Origin: Roseateles_E cavernae
Lineage (GTDB): Bacteria; Pseudomonadota; Gammaproteobacteria; Burkholderiales; Burkholderiaceae_C
NCBI RefSeq assembly: GCF_040187885.1
Contig: NZ_JBDPLH010000001.1
Location: forward strand, 1,116,001 to 1,180,000
Length of the DNA: 64,000 nucleotides
Reading direction: 5' to 3'
The translations under genes and the position numbers were made by a program. Below the pieces are notes generated by a model. It was not told where the DNA came from. It saw nothing but the letters and a program-made list of their open reading frames with translations, and made no database searches. Positions 1 through 7,963 of this stretch are shown one piece after another. Every line of letters begins with the position of its first letter. The first letter of the stretch is position 1.

Positions 1-1
1 G

Positions 2-880
2 TTCGGCGAGGATGCGGTCGTGCGGGTGCTGGACCGCGCCCGCATCGAGCAGGCCGGCGGCCAGCTGACACTGGACGCGCTGGGCTTCGATGCCGACGAA
101 CGCGCCGCGATCCGCGCCCAGGCGCGCCAGCCGCACGGCATGCTGCTGGTGACCGGCCCGACCGGCAGTGGCAAGACCACCACCTTGTATGCCACGCTGG
201 CCGAGATCCACACCGGCACCGACAAGATCATCACGATCGAGGACCCGGTCGAGTACCAGCTGGCCGGTGTCGTGCAGATCCCGGTCAACGAGAAGAAGGG
301 TCTGACTTTCTCGCGCGGCCTGCGCTCCATCCTGCGCCACGACCCCGACCGCGTGATGGTGGGCGAGATCCGCGATGCCGAGACCGCCCAGATCGCGGTG
401 CAGGCGGCGCTGACCGGCCACCTGGTGTTCTCGACGGTCCATGCCAACAACGCCTTCGATGTGATCGGCCGCTTCATGCATATGGGGCTGGACCTCTACA
501 ACGTGGTCTCGGCACTCAACGCGGTGCTGGCCCAGCGTCTGGTGCGGCTGAATTGCAGCCATTGCGCCCGGCCCTACGAACCGGAGGCCGCGACCCTGGC
601 CCGTCATGGCCTCAAGTTCGACGCCGGCCATCGCTTCATGCGCGGCGAGGGCTGCGGCCATTGCCGCGGCAGCGGCTATCGCGGCCGGCGTGCGGTGGCC
701 GAGCTGCTGAAGCTCGACGACGGCCTGCGCGACCTGATCGCGGCGCGCGCGCCGATGTCGCAGATCAAGGAAGCCGCGCGTGCGCGCGGCATGAAGCCGC
801 TGCGCGCGATGGCGCTCGAGGCGGTCTGCCGCGGCGTCACCACTTTCGAGGAACTCGAGCGTGTCACCCTCGATGAATAG
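2..880 (+). CDS. gspE: Type II secretion/type IV pilus-like assembly ATPase (GspE/PilB family), N-terminus missing
   Basis: Cytoplasmic hexameric ATPase that would power pseudopilus assembly. The reading frame is already open at base 2 (FGEDAVVRVLD, the usual sequence before the ATPase core), so the N-terminal domain lies left of the window. Visible are the Walker A motif GPTGSGKTT, the Asp box (TIEDPVEY), the Walker B-like stretch DPDRVMVGEIRDAETA, the His box (TVHANNA) and a four-cysteine zinc site made of CSHC and CGHC, typical of GspE/PilB. It is the first visible gene of an operon with secretin and pseudopilins; the next gene starts 8 bp before its stop. No GspF-like platform protein is visible, so it may lie upstream. 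PilB- or MshE-type naming is possible; the family is certain. Confidence 0.93.
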   Translation, partial: FGEDAVVRVLDRARIEQAGGQLTLDALGFDADERAAIRAQARQPHGMLLVTGPTGSGKTTTLYATLAEIHTGTDKIITIEDPVEYQLAGVVQIPVNEKKGLTFSRGLRSILRHDPDRVMVGEIRDAETAQIAVQAALTGHLVFSTVHANNAFDVIGRFMHMGLDLYNVVSALNAVLAQRLVRLNCSHCARPYEPEAATLARHGLKFDAGHRFMRGEGCGHCRGSGYRGRRAVAELLKLDDGLRDLIAARAPMSQIKEAARARGMKPLRAMALEAVCRGVTTFEELERVTLDE

Positions 881-2252
881 CGCCCCGGGGATCAAGGCTC
901 ACGGGCTCAAGGGTCAGGTCTTGCGCTGGCGCCGGGGTCTGGGTGCCCGCGTCGCCAAGCCCGGCCTGTTGTGGCTGACGGCCGAAGGCCTGGACCCTGC
1001 CGCCCATGCGGGCCGGGCGCTGGAGCTGGTGGCCTCCGAGCATCTGCTCCAGCATCTGATCTGCGAGCCGGGTCTGCCGCTGGCCGACGAGGCCGCGCTG
1101 CAGGCCTATGCGCGCCAGCTTTTCGGCCATTACTTCGGCGCGGCCGCGCAGCGCTGGGCGCTGGCCGGTTGGCGGATGGAGGGCGCGGCGGGCGTCAGCG
1201 CCCTGCACGGGCTGGATCTCCAGGCCCTGCGCCAGGGCCTGGACGCGCACCAGGTCAGCCTGCGCGGCCTGCGCCCGGCCTGGGCGGCGGTGCTGCAGAC
1301 CGTGTCGGCCGAGCAGCCCGACTGGCTGCGCGCGCCGCAGGCGGCGCTGGCCTGGGTCGAGGGCGGCCTGCTGAGCTGGCTGGCGCTGCGTGCCGGCGTG
1401 GTCCATGAGCTGCGCCACCAGCGCCTGGCCGCGCCCACCGTGCTGGCCCTGCATGAGGCGCTGGCCGAGATCAAGGGCGAGGCCAGCAACGCGGCGACGC
1501 AGGTGCTGCTGCAGGGCTACGGGCTCGATGCCGCCCAGATGCCGGCGCTGCCGGGTGTGCGCCAGCTCGCGCCGCTGGATGCGGCCGCGCCCAAGCCGGC
1601 CTGGTTCGAGCCGCCGGCACAGCCGCGTGCCGCGCTGCCGCGCCCCGACTTCGCCGCCGACGGCGCGCCGCGCTCGCGGCTGGGCTGGCCGCTGGCGCTG
1701 TGCGGCGCGCTGGTGCTGGCCACCGCCTTGTGGAGCGCCTGGGACAGCCGCGAGCAGCTGGGCGCCGCGCAGCAGCGGGTGGCCGCGCTGTCGGCCCAGC
1801 TGCAGCGCCAGCCGGCCCCGCCGCGACTCGATCCGGCCGCACAGCGCGGTGCCGCGCGGGCCCAGGCCACGCTGGACCAGGAGCGGCTGCGCGCTGCCAC
1901 CGAGGTGCAGGCGCTGCTGCAAACGCCCTGGGGGCCGCTGCTGAGCCATGTGGAGCAGGCCGGCATGGGCGAGCCGCCGGAGCAGGGCATCAGCTGGCTG
2001 GGTCTGGACTACACGGCGCTGCGCCGCGAGCTGCGCCTGGACGGGCTGGCCGGCGATCGGGCCCTGGCCTTGCAGCTGGTCGAGCGCCTGAGCGCCGCGC
2101 CGGGCTGGACCGATGTGGTGCTGAGCCGCTTCCAGACCGCCGGCGAGGGCCTGGTGGGCCAGCGCTTCGATCTGGGCGCCAAGCTGCGGCCCGAGCTGCT
2201 GCGCGACGATCTGCCGCGCGTCTCGCGCTCCAAACCGGTGGCCCAGCCATGA
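873..2252 (+). CDS. GspL-like (PilM-PilN fusion-like) inner-membrane assembly protein
   Basis: About 459 residues. A long cytoplasmic N-terminal part (about 1-265) is followed by one membrane helix (about 270-288, LALCGALVLATALW), a short coiled-coil-like stretch and a periplasmic C-terminal domain of about 110 residues. This is the layout of GspL, which equals PilM plus PilN joined; the link is by layout and position, not strong sequence motifs. The ATG at 873 overlaps the ATPase stop by 8 bp; a GTG at 861 would add four residues. It would couple the ATPase to the periplasmic GspM/GspC-like proteins encoded next. The N-terminal part could be a degenerate actin-like fold, which needs structure prediction. 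Confidence 0.6.
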   Translation: MNSAPGIKAHGLKGQVLRWRRGLGARVAKPGLLWLTAEGLDPAAHAGRALELVASEHLLQHLICEPGLPLADEAALQAYARQLFGHYFGAAAQRWALAGWRMEGAAGVSALHGLDLQALRQGLDAHQVSLRGLRPAWAAVLQTVSAEQPDWLRAPQAALAWVEGGLLSWLALRAGVVHELRHQRLAAPTVLALHEALAEIKGEASNAATQVLLQGYGLDAAQMPALPGVRQLAPLDAAAPKPAWFEPPAQPRAALPRPDFAADGAPRSRLGWPLALCGALVLATALWSAWDSREQLGAAQQRVAALSAQLQRQPAPPRLDPAAQRGAARAQATLDQERLRAATEVQALLQTPWGPLLSHVEQAGMGEPPEQGISWLGLDYTALRRELRLDGLAGDRALALQLVERLSAAPGWTDVVLSRFQTAGEGLVGQRFDLGAKLRPELLRDDLPRVSRSKPVAQP

Positions 2253-2809
2253 AGATGATGACCATCGCCTCGATGCAGCAATCGCTGCGTGCGCTGCGCT
2301 GGCCCGGCCTGCTGGGGCTGGCCGCGCTGGCGCTGGCGGCGCTGCTGGAGCTGGGTCTGACCCAGCGCTGGCAGGCCCAGAGCGAGGAGCTGCAGGCCGC
2401 GGCCGAGCGCCTGCAGCGCCAGCTGCGCCTGCAGCGCGCCAGCGGTGCCGGCCCCGAAGCCACGCTGCAGAGCTGGCAGCTGGCCCTGCCCGATGCCGAC
2501 CAGCGCCAGCAGCGCCTGGCCGATCTGCTGGAGCAGGGCCTGCGTGCCGGCCTGCTCAGCAGCCGCACCGAACACCGGCTCAGCATCGATGCGACGGCCG
2601 GGCTGGAGCGGCTGCGCGTCAGCATGCCGGTGCAGGGCGGCTATGCCCAGCTGCGCGGCTTTATCGAAGCGGCGCTGCGCCAGGACCCGGCGCTGAGCCT
2701 GGACAGCCTGAAGCTGCGCCGCGCCAGCCCGGCCGCCGCGCAGATCGATGCCGAGCTGGTGTGGTCGCTGCATGCGCGGCATCACGGTGTGGACGGGAGC
2801 AAACCATGA
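2249..2809 (+). CDS. GspM/PilO-like inner-membrane assembly protein
   Basis: 186 residues with a short cytoplasmic N-terminus, one membrane helix (about 20-38, LLGLAALALAALLELGL), a coiled-coil-prone region rich in Q, E, L and R, and a small periplasmic alpha/beta domain (LSIDATAGLERLRVSMPVQGGYAQLRG, split here as core LSIDATAGLERLRV). In PilO and GspM such ferredoxin-like domains pair with PilN/GspL. Start and stop overlap both neighbours by 4 bp (ATGA), so translation is probably coupled. Identity rests on architecture and operon position between the GspL-like and GspC/PilP-like genes. Confidence 0.6.
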   Translation: MKMMTIASMQQSLRALRWPGLLGLAALALAALLELGLTQRWQAQSEELQAAAERLQRQLRLQRASGAGPEATLQSWQLALPDADQRQQRLADLLEQGLRAGLLSSRTEHRLSIDATAGLERLRVSMPVQGGYAQLRGFIEAALRQDPALSLDSLKLRRASPAAAQIDAELVWSLHARHHGVDGSKP

Positions 2810-3342
2810 GTGGCCCCAGCCAATCGGTGACACCGCGCCAGGTGCTGCTGGCGGCCGCGCTGGCGGCGGCCCTGGCCGCGACCATGTGGGCGGCCCAGAT
2901 CGAAGAGTCGGCCGACGAGCCGGTGGCACTGGCGCGCCCGAAAGCGCCGGCAGCAGCGCCCGCCAGCGCGGCGCCGGCGCCGGCGCCGTCCCGTGCACCT
3001 TGGGCCCAGGTCGAGCGCGCGCCCTGGCCCGAGGTCCCGCAGGCCCAGCTGGCCGCCTGGGGCCCGCCACCGCCGCCGCCCGCGCCGCCGCCGGCCCCGG
3101 CGCCGCCCCCGGAGGCTGCGCCCGCACCGGTGGCCCCGGCTTTTCCTTACCAGCTGATCGGTCGACTGGAGGAGGGCGGCGTCAGCCAGGCCCTGCTGTC
3201 GGCCGGCAACCGCAGCCTCAATGCCAAGGCCGGCGATGTGATCGACGGCCAGTGGCGGGTCGAGCGCGTCGGCCCCAACGGACTCGGTCTGCTCTGGCTG
3301 CCCGGCCAGCAGCCTCAAACCATCACCTTCCGCCCCTCATGA
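2806..3342 (+). CDS. GspC/PilP-like periplasmic linker protein
   Basis: 178 residues: N-terminal membrane anchor (about 11-26), a long Ala/Pro-rich linker (about 35-110, including runs of consecutive prolines) that can span the periplasm, and a C-terminal beta-rich domain beginning PYQLIGRLEEGG and containing KAGDVIDGQWRVERV. That last domain resembles the homology region of GspC and PilP, which binds the N0 domain of the secretin. It overlaps the previous gene and the secretin gene by 4 bp each. Function is inferred from this layout and from sitting directly before the secretin. Confidence 0.65.
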   Translation: MSGPSQSVTPRQVLLAAALAAALAATMWAAQIEESADEPVALARPKAPAAAPASAAPAPAPSRAPWAQVERAPWPEVPQAQLAAWGPPPPPPAPPPAPAPPPEAAPAPVAPAFPYQLIGRLEEGGVSQALLSAGNRSLNAKAGDVIDGQWRVERVGPNGLGLLWLPGQQPQTITFRPS

Positions 3343-5528
3343 TGTCCACCCTGCGATCCCACCGACTTGCCTGGCTGCTGATCATGGCCCTGGCCGGCTG
3401 TGCCAACCCGGTGCTGCGCGAGGCCGAGGAGCTGACCCGTACCAACCAGCTGCCCCAGGCCCATGCGGTGCTGGAGAAAGCCCTGAGTAAGACGCCCACC
3501 GACGCCGCGCTGCGCGCCGCCGAGATGCGCACCCGCGAGCAGCTCAATGCGCGGCTGCTGATGCAGATCGAGGGCCTGCGGGCTTCCGGCCGCTGGGACG
3601 AGGCCCGCGAGGCGGTGCAGCGCCTGCGCGAGCTCGACCCGCGCCATCCGCGCCTGACCTGGTTCGAGGCCGAGATCGCCCGTGGTCAGAGCCAGGAAGG
3701 CAAGCTGGCCGAGGCCCGCCGGCACTTGCGCGAGAACCGGCTGACGCGCGCCGAGGCGCTGGCCCATGAGATCGTGGCGGAGACGCCCAGCCATCCGGGC
3801 GCCCGCCTGCTGCTGGCGCAGATCGCCCAGGCACGGCCGCTGGAGACGCTGACCGGCGAGCTCGGCGCGGCCTTCCAGAAGCCGGTGACGCTGGAGTTCC
3901 GCGAGGCGCCGCTGCGCCAGGTCTTCGAGGCGCTGGCGCGCAGCAGCAATGTCAACTTCGTGTTCGACAAGGATGTGCGCGCCGATGCGAAGGTGACGGT
4001 GTTTCTGCGCAATGTCTCGATGGACGAGGCGATGCGCGTGATCCTGTCGACCCAGCAGCTGGACCGCAAGCTGCTCAACGACAGCTCGGTGCTGATCTTC
4101 CCCAACACCCAGGGCAAGCAGCGCGAGCACCAGGAGCTGATCACCCGCACGCTGTACCTGACCAATGCCGACGTCAAGCAGGTGCAGGCCATGGTGCGCA
4201 CGATTGCCAAGGTGCGCGACATCCATATCGACGAGCGCCTGAACCTGATGGTGGTGCGCGACACGCCCGAGGTGATGCGCCTGGTCGAGAAGCTGATCGC
4301 CTCGGTGGACCTGCCCGAGCCCGAGGTGATGCTGGAGGTGGAGGTGCTGGAACTGGCGACCGACCGTGTCGACGCGCTGGGCCTGCAATGGCCCAGCGAG
4401 GTGCAGTACGGCCTGCCCGGCGTGACCGGCCAGGTGGCGCTGGGTCAACGCGACAACTTCCGCGCCAGCGTCGCCAACCCGGCCCTGGTCGCCACCGTTC
4501 GCGGCACCTCGGGCAATGTCAATCTGCTCGCCAACCCGAAGCTGCGGGTGCGCAACCGCGAGAAGGCCAAGGTCCATATCGGCGAGAAGCTGCCGGTGTT
4601 CACGACCACCTCGGCGGTCAATGTCGGCGTCTCGGCCTCGGTGACCTATCTGGACGTGGGCCTGAAGCTCGATGTCGAGCCGACGATACAGCTGGACAAC
4701 GAGGTCATCATCAAGGTCGGCCTGGAGGTCAGCAATCTGATCCGCCAGGTGTCCGGCCCGGCCGGCTCGGTGGCCTACCAGATCGGCACCCGGCTGACCT
4801 CGACCTCGCTGCGCCTGAACGATGGCGAGACCCAGATCCTGGCCGGCCTGATCAATGACGAGGACCGCCGCACCGCCAACGGTGTGCCGGGCCTGTCGAC
4901 GCTGCCGGTGCTGGGTCGCCTGTTCGGCGTGCAGACCGACACGCGCAACAAGACCGAGGTGGTGATGCTGATCACGCCGCGCATCGTGCGCAATCTGGCC
5001 CTGCCCGACTCCGGCCTGACCCGCCTGCCCGGCGGCACCGATGCGATGCCCGGCGCCTACAGCAGCCGCATGCGCAACGAGGCGCGCGCCGGTGTCGGCC
5101 TGTCGGGCGGCGCCCAGGCAAGAGCTGGCAGCGTCAGCACGGCACCAAGTGCCACGCCGGTGGCCCCGGCAGCGGCCGAGGCCGAGGTGGCGCTGAAACT
5201 GGACGTGACGCCGCAGGTGGCGGCCGGCGGCGTTGTCAGCGTGACGCTCAAGCATGACAGCGCCTTCTCGGTGAAGGGCGAGATCGAGTTCGACCCGAGC
5301 AAGCTGCAGCCAGCCCAGGCCAGCGCCGGCGCGGCCACCACCGGTCGCCTGCCCTTCGAGCTGACGCCGCGCGGCGAGCGGGTGCTGGTGCTGCGCGTGC
5401 TGCCGGCGGCAGCCGGCCAGGTCGTCAATGTCGGCGTCGGCGCGCTCAGCGCTGCCGGCCTGAATGGCGAAACACCACCGGTGCGCTTGGATGGCACGGG
5501 CATGGTCGCGGTCGAAGCTGCGCGCTGA
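3339..5528 (+). CDS. gspD: Lipoprotein secretin with N-terminal helical repeats and C-terminal cohesin-like domain
   Basis: 729 residues, outer-membrane channel of the secretion machine. Residues 1-21 form a lipoprotein signal (lipobox ALAGC, Cys21). Residues about 22-165 are helical and TPR-like. N-domains follow (about 168-330, including FREAPLRQVFEALARSS), then the secretin barrel (about 385-550), with the family signature GVPGLSTLPVLGRLFG and the end MLITPRIV. After a low-complexity linker, residues about 617-725 form a beta-rich domain (VTPQVAAGGVVSVTLKHDS, EIEFDPSKLQPAQ) resembling cohesin domains. Two start codons stand in tandem (3339 and 3342). Secretins of the MshL/PulD family usually lack the C-terminal domain; secretin identity is secure, the cohesin label is by pattern. 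Confidence 0.9.
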   Translation: MMSTLRSHRLAWLLIMALAGCANPVLREAEELTRTNQLPQAHAVLEKALSKTPTDAALRAAEMRTREQLNARLLMQIEGLRASGRWDEAREAVQRLRELDPRHPRLTWFEAEIARGQSQEGKLAEARRHLRENRLTRAEALAHEIVAETPSHPGARLLLAQIAQARPLETLTGELGAAFQKPVTLEFREAPLRQVFEALARSSNVNFVFDKDVRADAKVTVFLRNVSMDEAMRVILSTQQLDRKLLNDSSVLIFPNTQGKQREHQELITRTLYLTNADVKQVQAMVRTIAKVRDIHIDERLNLMVVRDTPEVMRLVEKLIASVDLPEPEVMLEVEVLELATDRVDALGLQWPSEVQYGLPGVTGQVALGQRDNFRASVANPALVATVRGTSGNVNLLANPKLRVRNREKAKVHIGEKLPVFTTTSAVNVGVSASVTYLDVGLKLDVEPTIQLDNEVIIKVGLEVSNLIRQVSGPAGSVAYQIGTRLTSTSLRLNDGETQILAGLINDEDRRTANGVPGLSTLPVLGRLFGVQTDTRNKTEVVMLITPRIVRNLALPDSGLTRLPGGTDAMPGAYSSRMRNEARAGVGLSGGAQARAGSVSTAPSATPVAPAAAEAEVALKLDVTPQVAAGGVVSVTLKHDSAFSVKGEIEFDPSKLQPAQASAGAATTGRLPFELTPRGERVLVLRVLPAAAGQVVNVGVGALSAAGLNGETPPVRLDGTGMVAVEAAR

Positions 5529-5535
5529 TACCGCC

Positions 5536-6003
5536 ATGCGCGTTCGCGGCTTCACGCTCATCGAGATGCTGGTGGTGCTGGCCATGCTGGCCGTGCTGGC
5601 CGGTGCGGCGCGGCCGCTCTTGCAGGTCTCGGTGCAGCGCAGCCAGGAGTTCCAGCTGCGCGAGGCGCTGCGCCAGATCCGCGGCGGGCTCGATGCCTAC
5701 AAGCGCGCGGCCGAGGCCGGGCAGATCCAGCAGAGCCCCGAGGACAGCGGCTACCCGCACGAGCTGATGGACCTGGTGCGCGGCGTGCCCGATGCGAAAT
5801 CGCCCGAGGGCCGCAAGCTCTATTTCCTGCGCCGCCTGCCGCGCGACCCCTTTGCCGAGGCGACGCTGGAGCCGGCGCAGACCTGGGGCCTGCGCGCCGC
5901 CGACAGCCCGCCCGACGAACCGCGCCCGGGGCGCGATGTCTTCGATGTCTATTCGCAGTCCGAGCGCCGCGGGCTCGACGGCAGCCGCTACAGGGATTGG
6001 TGA
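5536..6003 (+). CDS. Pseudopilin, GspG-like
   Basis: 155 residues. The prepilin cleavage motif RG/FTLIE lies at residues 4-9 with Glu at +5 of the mature chain, followed by the hydrophobic helix MLVVLAMLAVLAGAA. The rest contains short beta segments and the stretch LYFLRRLPRDPF, like the PLDPWGxPY region of GspG proteins, and ends in SRYRDW. It starts 7 bp after the secretin stop. It would be cleaved and N-methylated by a prepilin peptidase encoded elsewhere and would assemble into the pseudopilus. The very short leader (MRVRG) is typical. Which of the two GspG-like genes is the major subunit cannot be told from sequence. Confidence 0.85.
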   Translation: MRVRGFTLIEMLVVLAMLAVLAGAARPLLQVSVQRSQEFQLREALRQIRGGLDAYKRAAEAGQIQQSPEDSGYPHELMDLVRGVPDAKSPEGRKLYFLRRLPRDPFAEATLEPAQTWGLRAADSPPDEPRPGRDVFDVYSQSERRGLDGSRYRDW

Positions 6004-6007
6004 GGCG

Positions 6008-6388
6008 ATGAAGCGCAACCGTGGGTTTACGCTGATCGAGCTGATTGTCGTGATGGCCATCGTCGCCTTGCTGGCCTCGATCGCCGCGCCGCGCTATTTC
6101 CTGAGCCTGGAGAAGTCCAAGGAGACGGCGCTGCGCAGCTCGCTGACGGTGATGCGCGACGCGATCGATCAGTTCGCCGCCGACAAGGGGCGCTACCCTG
6201 ACACGCTGGAGGAGCTGGCCAGCGCGCGCTATCTGCGCGAGATTCCCGAGGACCCGGTGGCCGGTGCGCGCGATGCCTGGGTCGAGCTGGGGCCGCCACC
6301 CGACGCACAGATCAAGGGCCAGCTCTACGATGTGCGCAGCGGCGCGGCCGGCCGCGCCAGCGATGGGCGGCTCTATGCGGACTGGTAG
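6008..6388 (+). CDS. gspG: Second GspG-like pseudopilin
   Basis: 126 residues, with cleavage motif RG/FTLIE after the leader MKRNRG and a hydrophobic helix LIVVMAIVALLASIAAPRY. The body (DQFAADKGRYPDTLEEL, YLREIPEDPVAG) matches the GspG pattern of KGRYP followed by a calcium-loop-like DP segment and a terminal DGRLYADW. It starts 4 bp after the previous stop. It is the better GspG match of the pair and the best candidate for the major pseudopilin. Confidence 0.88.
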   Translation: MKRNRGFTLIELIVVMAIVALLASIAAPRYFLSLEKSKETALRSSLTVMRDAIDQFAADKGRYPDTLEELASARYLREIPEDPVAGARDAWVELGPPPDAQIKGQLYDVRSGAAGRASDGRLYADW

Positions 6389-6926
6389 CCGGCGGCCGCA
6401 GGGCTTTACCTATCTGGGCATGCTGTTCTTCGTGGCGATCACGGCCGCCGCGATGGCGGCGCTGGGCCAGAGCTGGAGCACCGCGGCGCAGCGCGAGCGC
6501 GAGCGCGAGCTGGAATTCCGCGGCCAGGAGATCGCGCGCGCGATCGCCAGCTATCTGAAAGCGGGTGGGCCGGCGGCGCCCGGCCAGGATGCCGCAGCGG
6601 GCGCGGCGGCCGGCGCGGTCGGCAGCCATCCGCGCAGCTTCGAGGACCTGCTGGTCGACCGGCGTGGCGTCAAGCCGCGCCACCATCTGCGCCGCGCCTA
6701 TGTCGATCCGATGACCGGCAAGCCGGACTGGGTGCTGGTGCCGGCGCCGACCGATCCTCAGGGTTTCCACGCGGTTCACAGTCGCGCCGAACAGACACTG
6801 CTGCGTCGCATCAACCCCGATGGCGAGCAAGCCTCGCGCGCCAGCGACTGGCTGTTCAGCGCCGCTGCGGCCGAGGGCGCGGCAAAACCTGACCCCGCCG
6901 CCTCGGCCGCCAGCGCACCGCTATAA
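6375..6926 (+). CDS. Minor pseudopilin-like protein lacking Glu5
   Basis: 183 residues. The N-terminus has a basic leader ending in PQG, then FTYLGMLFFVAITAAAMAALG, a prepilin-like helix. The residue at mature position 5 is Gly, not Glu; loss of Glu5 is known for tip pseudopilins of the GspK type. The body has an Arg/Glu-rich segment (RERERELEFRGQEIARAI) seen in type II secretion pseudopilins annotated as GspI/GspK-like, and the tail is Ala-rich and low complexity. The gene begins 14 bp inside the previous one. Start chosen at the ATG giving a short leader. It may cap the pseudopilus; the exact subunit name is uncertain. Confidence 0.7.
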   Translation: MRTGSRRPQGFTYLGMLFFVAITAAAMAALGQSWSTAAQRERERELEFRGQEIARAIASYLKAGGPAAPGQDAAAGAAAGAVGSHPRSFEDLLVDRRGVKPRHHLRRAYVDPMTGKPDWVLVPAPTDPQGFHAVHSRAEQTLLRRINPDGEQASRASDWLFSAAAAEGAAKPDPAASAASAPL

Positions 6927-7197
6927 CCGATCCGTCCCGCCCGGGACTTGATGACGGCCCCGTGAAAACCCGCCTCCCCCTAGCCTACGGGGGTGGGCAA
7001 GTGGGGATTTCAAGTGAATTTGTCACGGCCAGAATCCATCGCTCAACACGGAGCGGGGTGGATTGCCGCACTCGGTGTTGAACGGCAAAGCGATCACGAT
7101 CGACCGCGCGAGCCCTGGTACCGCCGGGGCCTCGCCGCATGCCACACCGCGGTGCGAAACAACACCATCATCATTGGTCACAGGAGTGAGGTTTTCG
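6927..7197. other. Intergenic region with GC-rich inverted repeat, between secretion operon and PEP-CTERM gene
   Basis: About 270 bases without a supported gene. At 6976-6993 runs of five C and five G flank TAGCCTAC; this may be the terminator of the secretion operon or a binding site of a response-regulator type. The region ends with the ribosome-binding site AGGAG (7182-7186) for the gene at 7198. Confidence 0.4.
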
Positions 7198-7917
7198 ATG
7201 CAGAAGAAATTTGTCAGCAAGGCGCTGGTCTCGGCGGTGTTCGCCGCCTGCGCCGCCATGTCGTCCGCGCAGGCTGCGGTGATCGACTTCGACGGCCCGG
7301 AGATCGACAACCTGGTCTCGTCCATCTTTGCAGGTGACGAGTCCTTCAGCCACCATGGCTTCACGCTGACGGCGCTGGATCCTTTCGACCTGAAGGGTTC
7401 AGCTGGCGCGATCGGACTTCCCGACAGCTGCATGGTCGTGGACTGCCCGGTGGGCGCCGCCGGCAACTACTACCTCGGCCTCAATGATGGCGCGCTGGCC
7501 ATCAGCCATGGCGCCGGCCTGGCCTTCAAGCTGAGCAGCTTTGATGCCTCCTTCGTCGCGCCCGTGGTGGCTGCCACCGGTGACGTCGAGTTCGCCCGCA
7601 TCGTGCTGAGCGGTGTGTCCGGCGGCCAGACCTATCAGACCAGCTTTGCGCTGCCCGGCCAGGGCGAGGACAACCGCTATCACTTCTCGAGCTTCGCCTC
7701 GCTGGGTGCCTTCGCGACGCTGAACTTCACCGAGCTGCGCATCTCGACCTGCTTGATGGATGTCGGCGGTGATTGCGTCGCCGACGGCAGCCGCCAGGCC
7801 CAGTTCGCGCTGGACAACCTGAACGTCACGGCGGTGCCCGAGCCCGCCACCTGGGGCCTGATGGCTCTCGGCCTCGTGGGCATCGGCGCGATCCGCCGTC
7901 GCCAGGCCGCCCGCTGA
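7198..7917 (+). CDS. PEP-CTERM sorting domain protein
   Basis: 239 residues. A signal peptide (about 1-26, ending SSAQA) precedes a beta-rich body with two cysteine pairs (SCMVVDC, CLMDVGGDC). The C-terminus VPEPATWGLMALGLVGIGA followed by IRRRQ is a complete PEP-CTERM signal: PEP motif, membrane helix, basic cluster. Such proteins are cut after the PEP motif by an exosortase and delivered to the outside or to an extracellular matrix; no exosortase gene lies in this window. AGGAG sits 11 bases before the ATG at 7198. An S8 protease follows 46 bp downstream in the same direction, so the two may share a transcript. Body function unknown. Confidence 0.9.
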   Translation: MQKKFVSKALVSAVFAACAAMSSAQAAVIDFDGPEIDNLVSSIFAGDESFSHHGFTLTALDPFDLKGSAGAIGLPDSCMVVDCPVGAAGNYYLGLNDGALAISHGAGLAFKLSSFDASFVAPVVAATGDVEFARIVLSGVSGGQTYQTSFALPGQGEDNRYHFSSFASLGAFATLNFTELRISTCLMDVGGDCVADGSRQAQFALDNLNVTAVPEPATWGLMALGLVGIGAIRRRQAAR

Positions 7918-7963
7918 ACAAACCCTGGTCGCTATCCGCGTCACCAAGAAGGAACACCATCCC

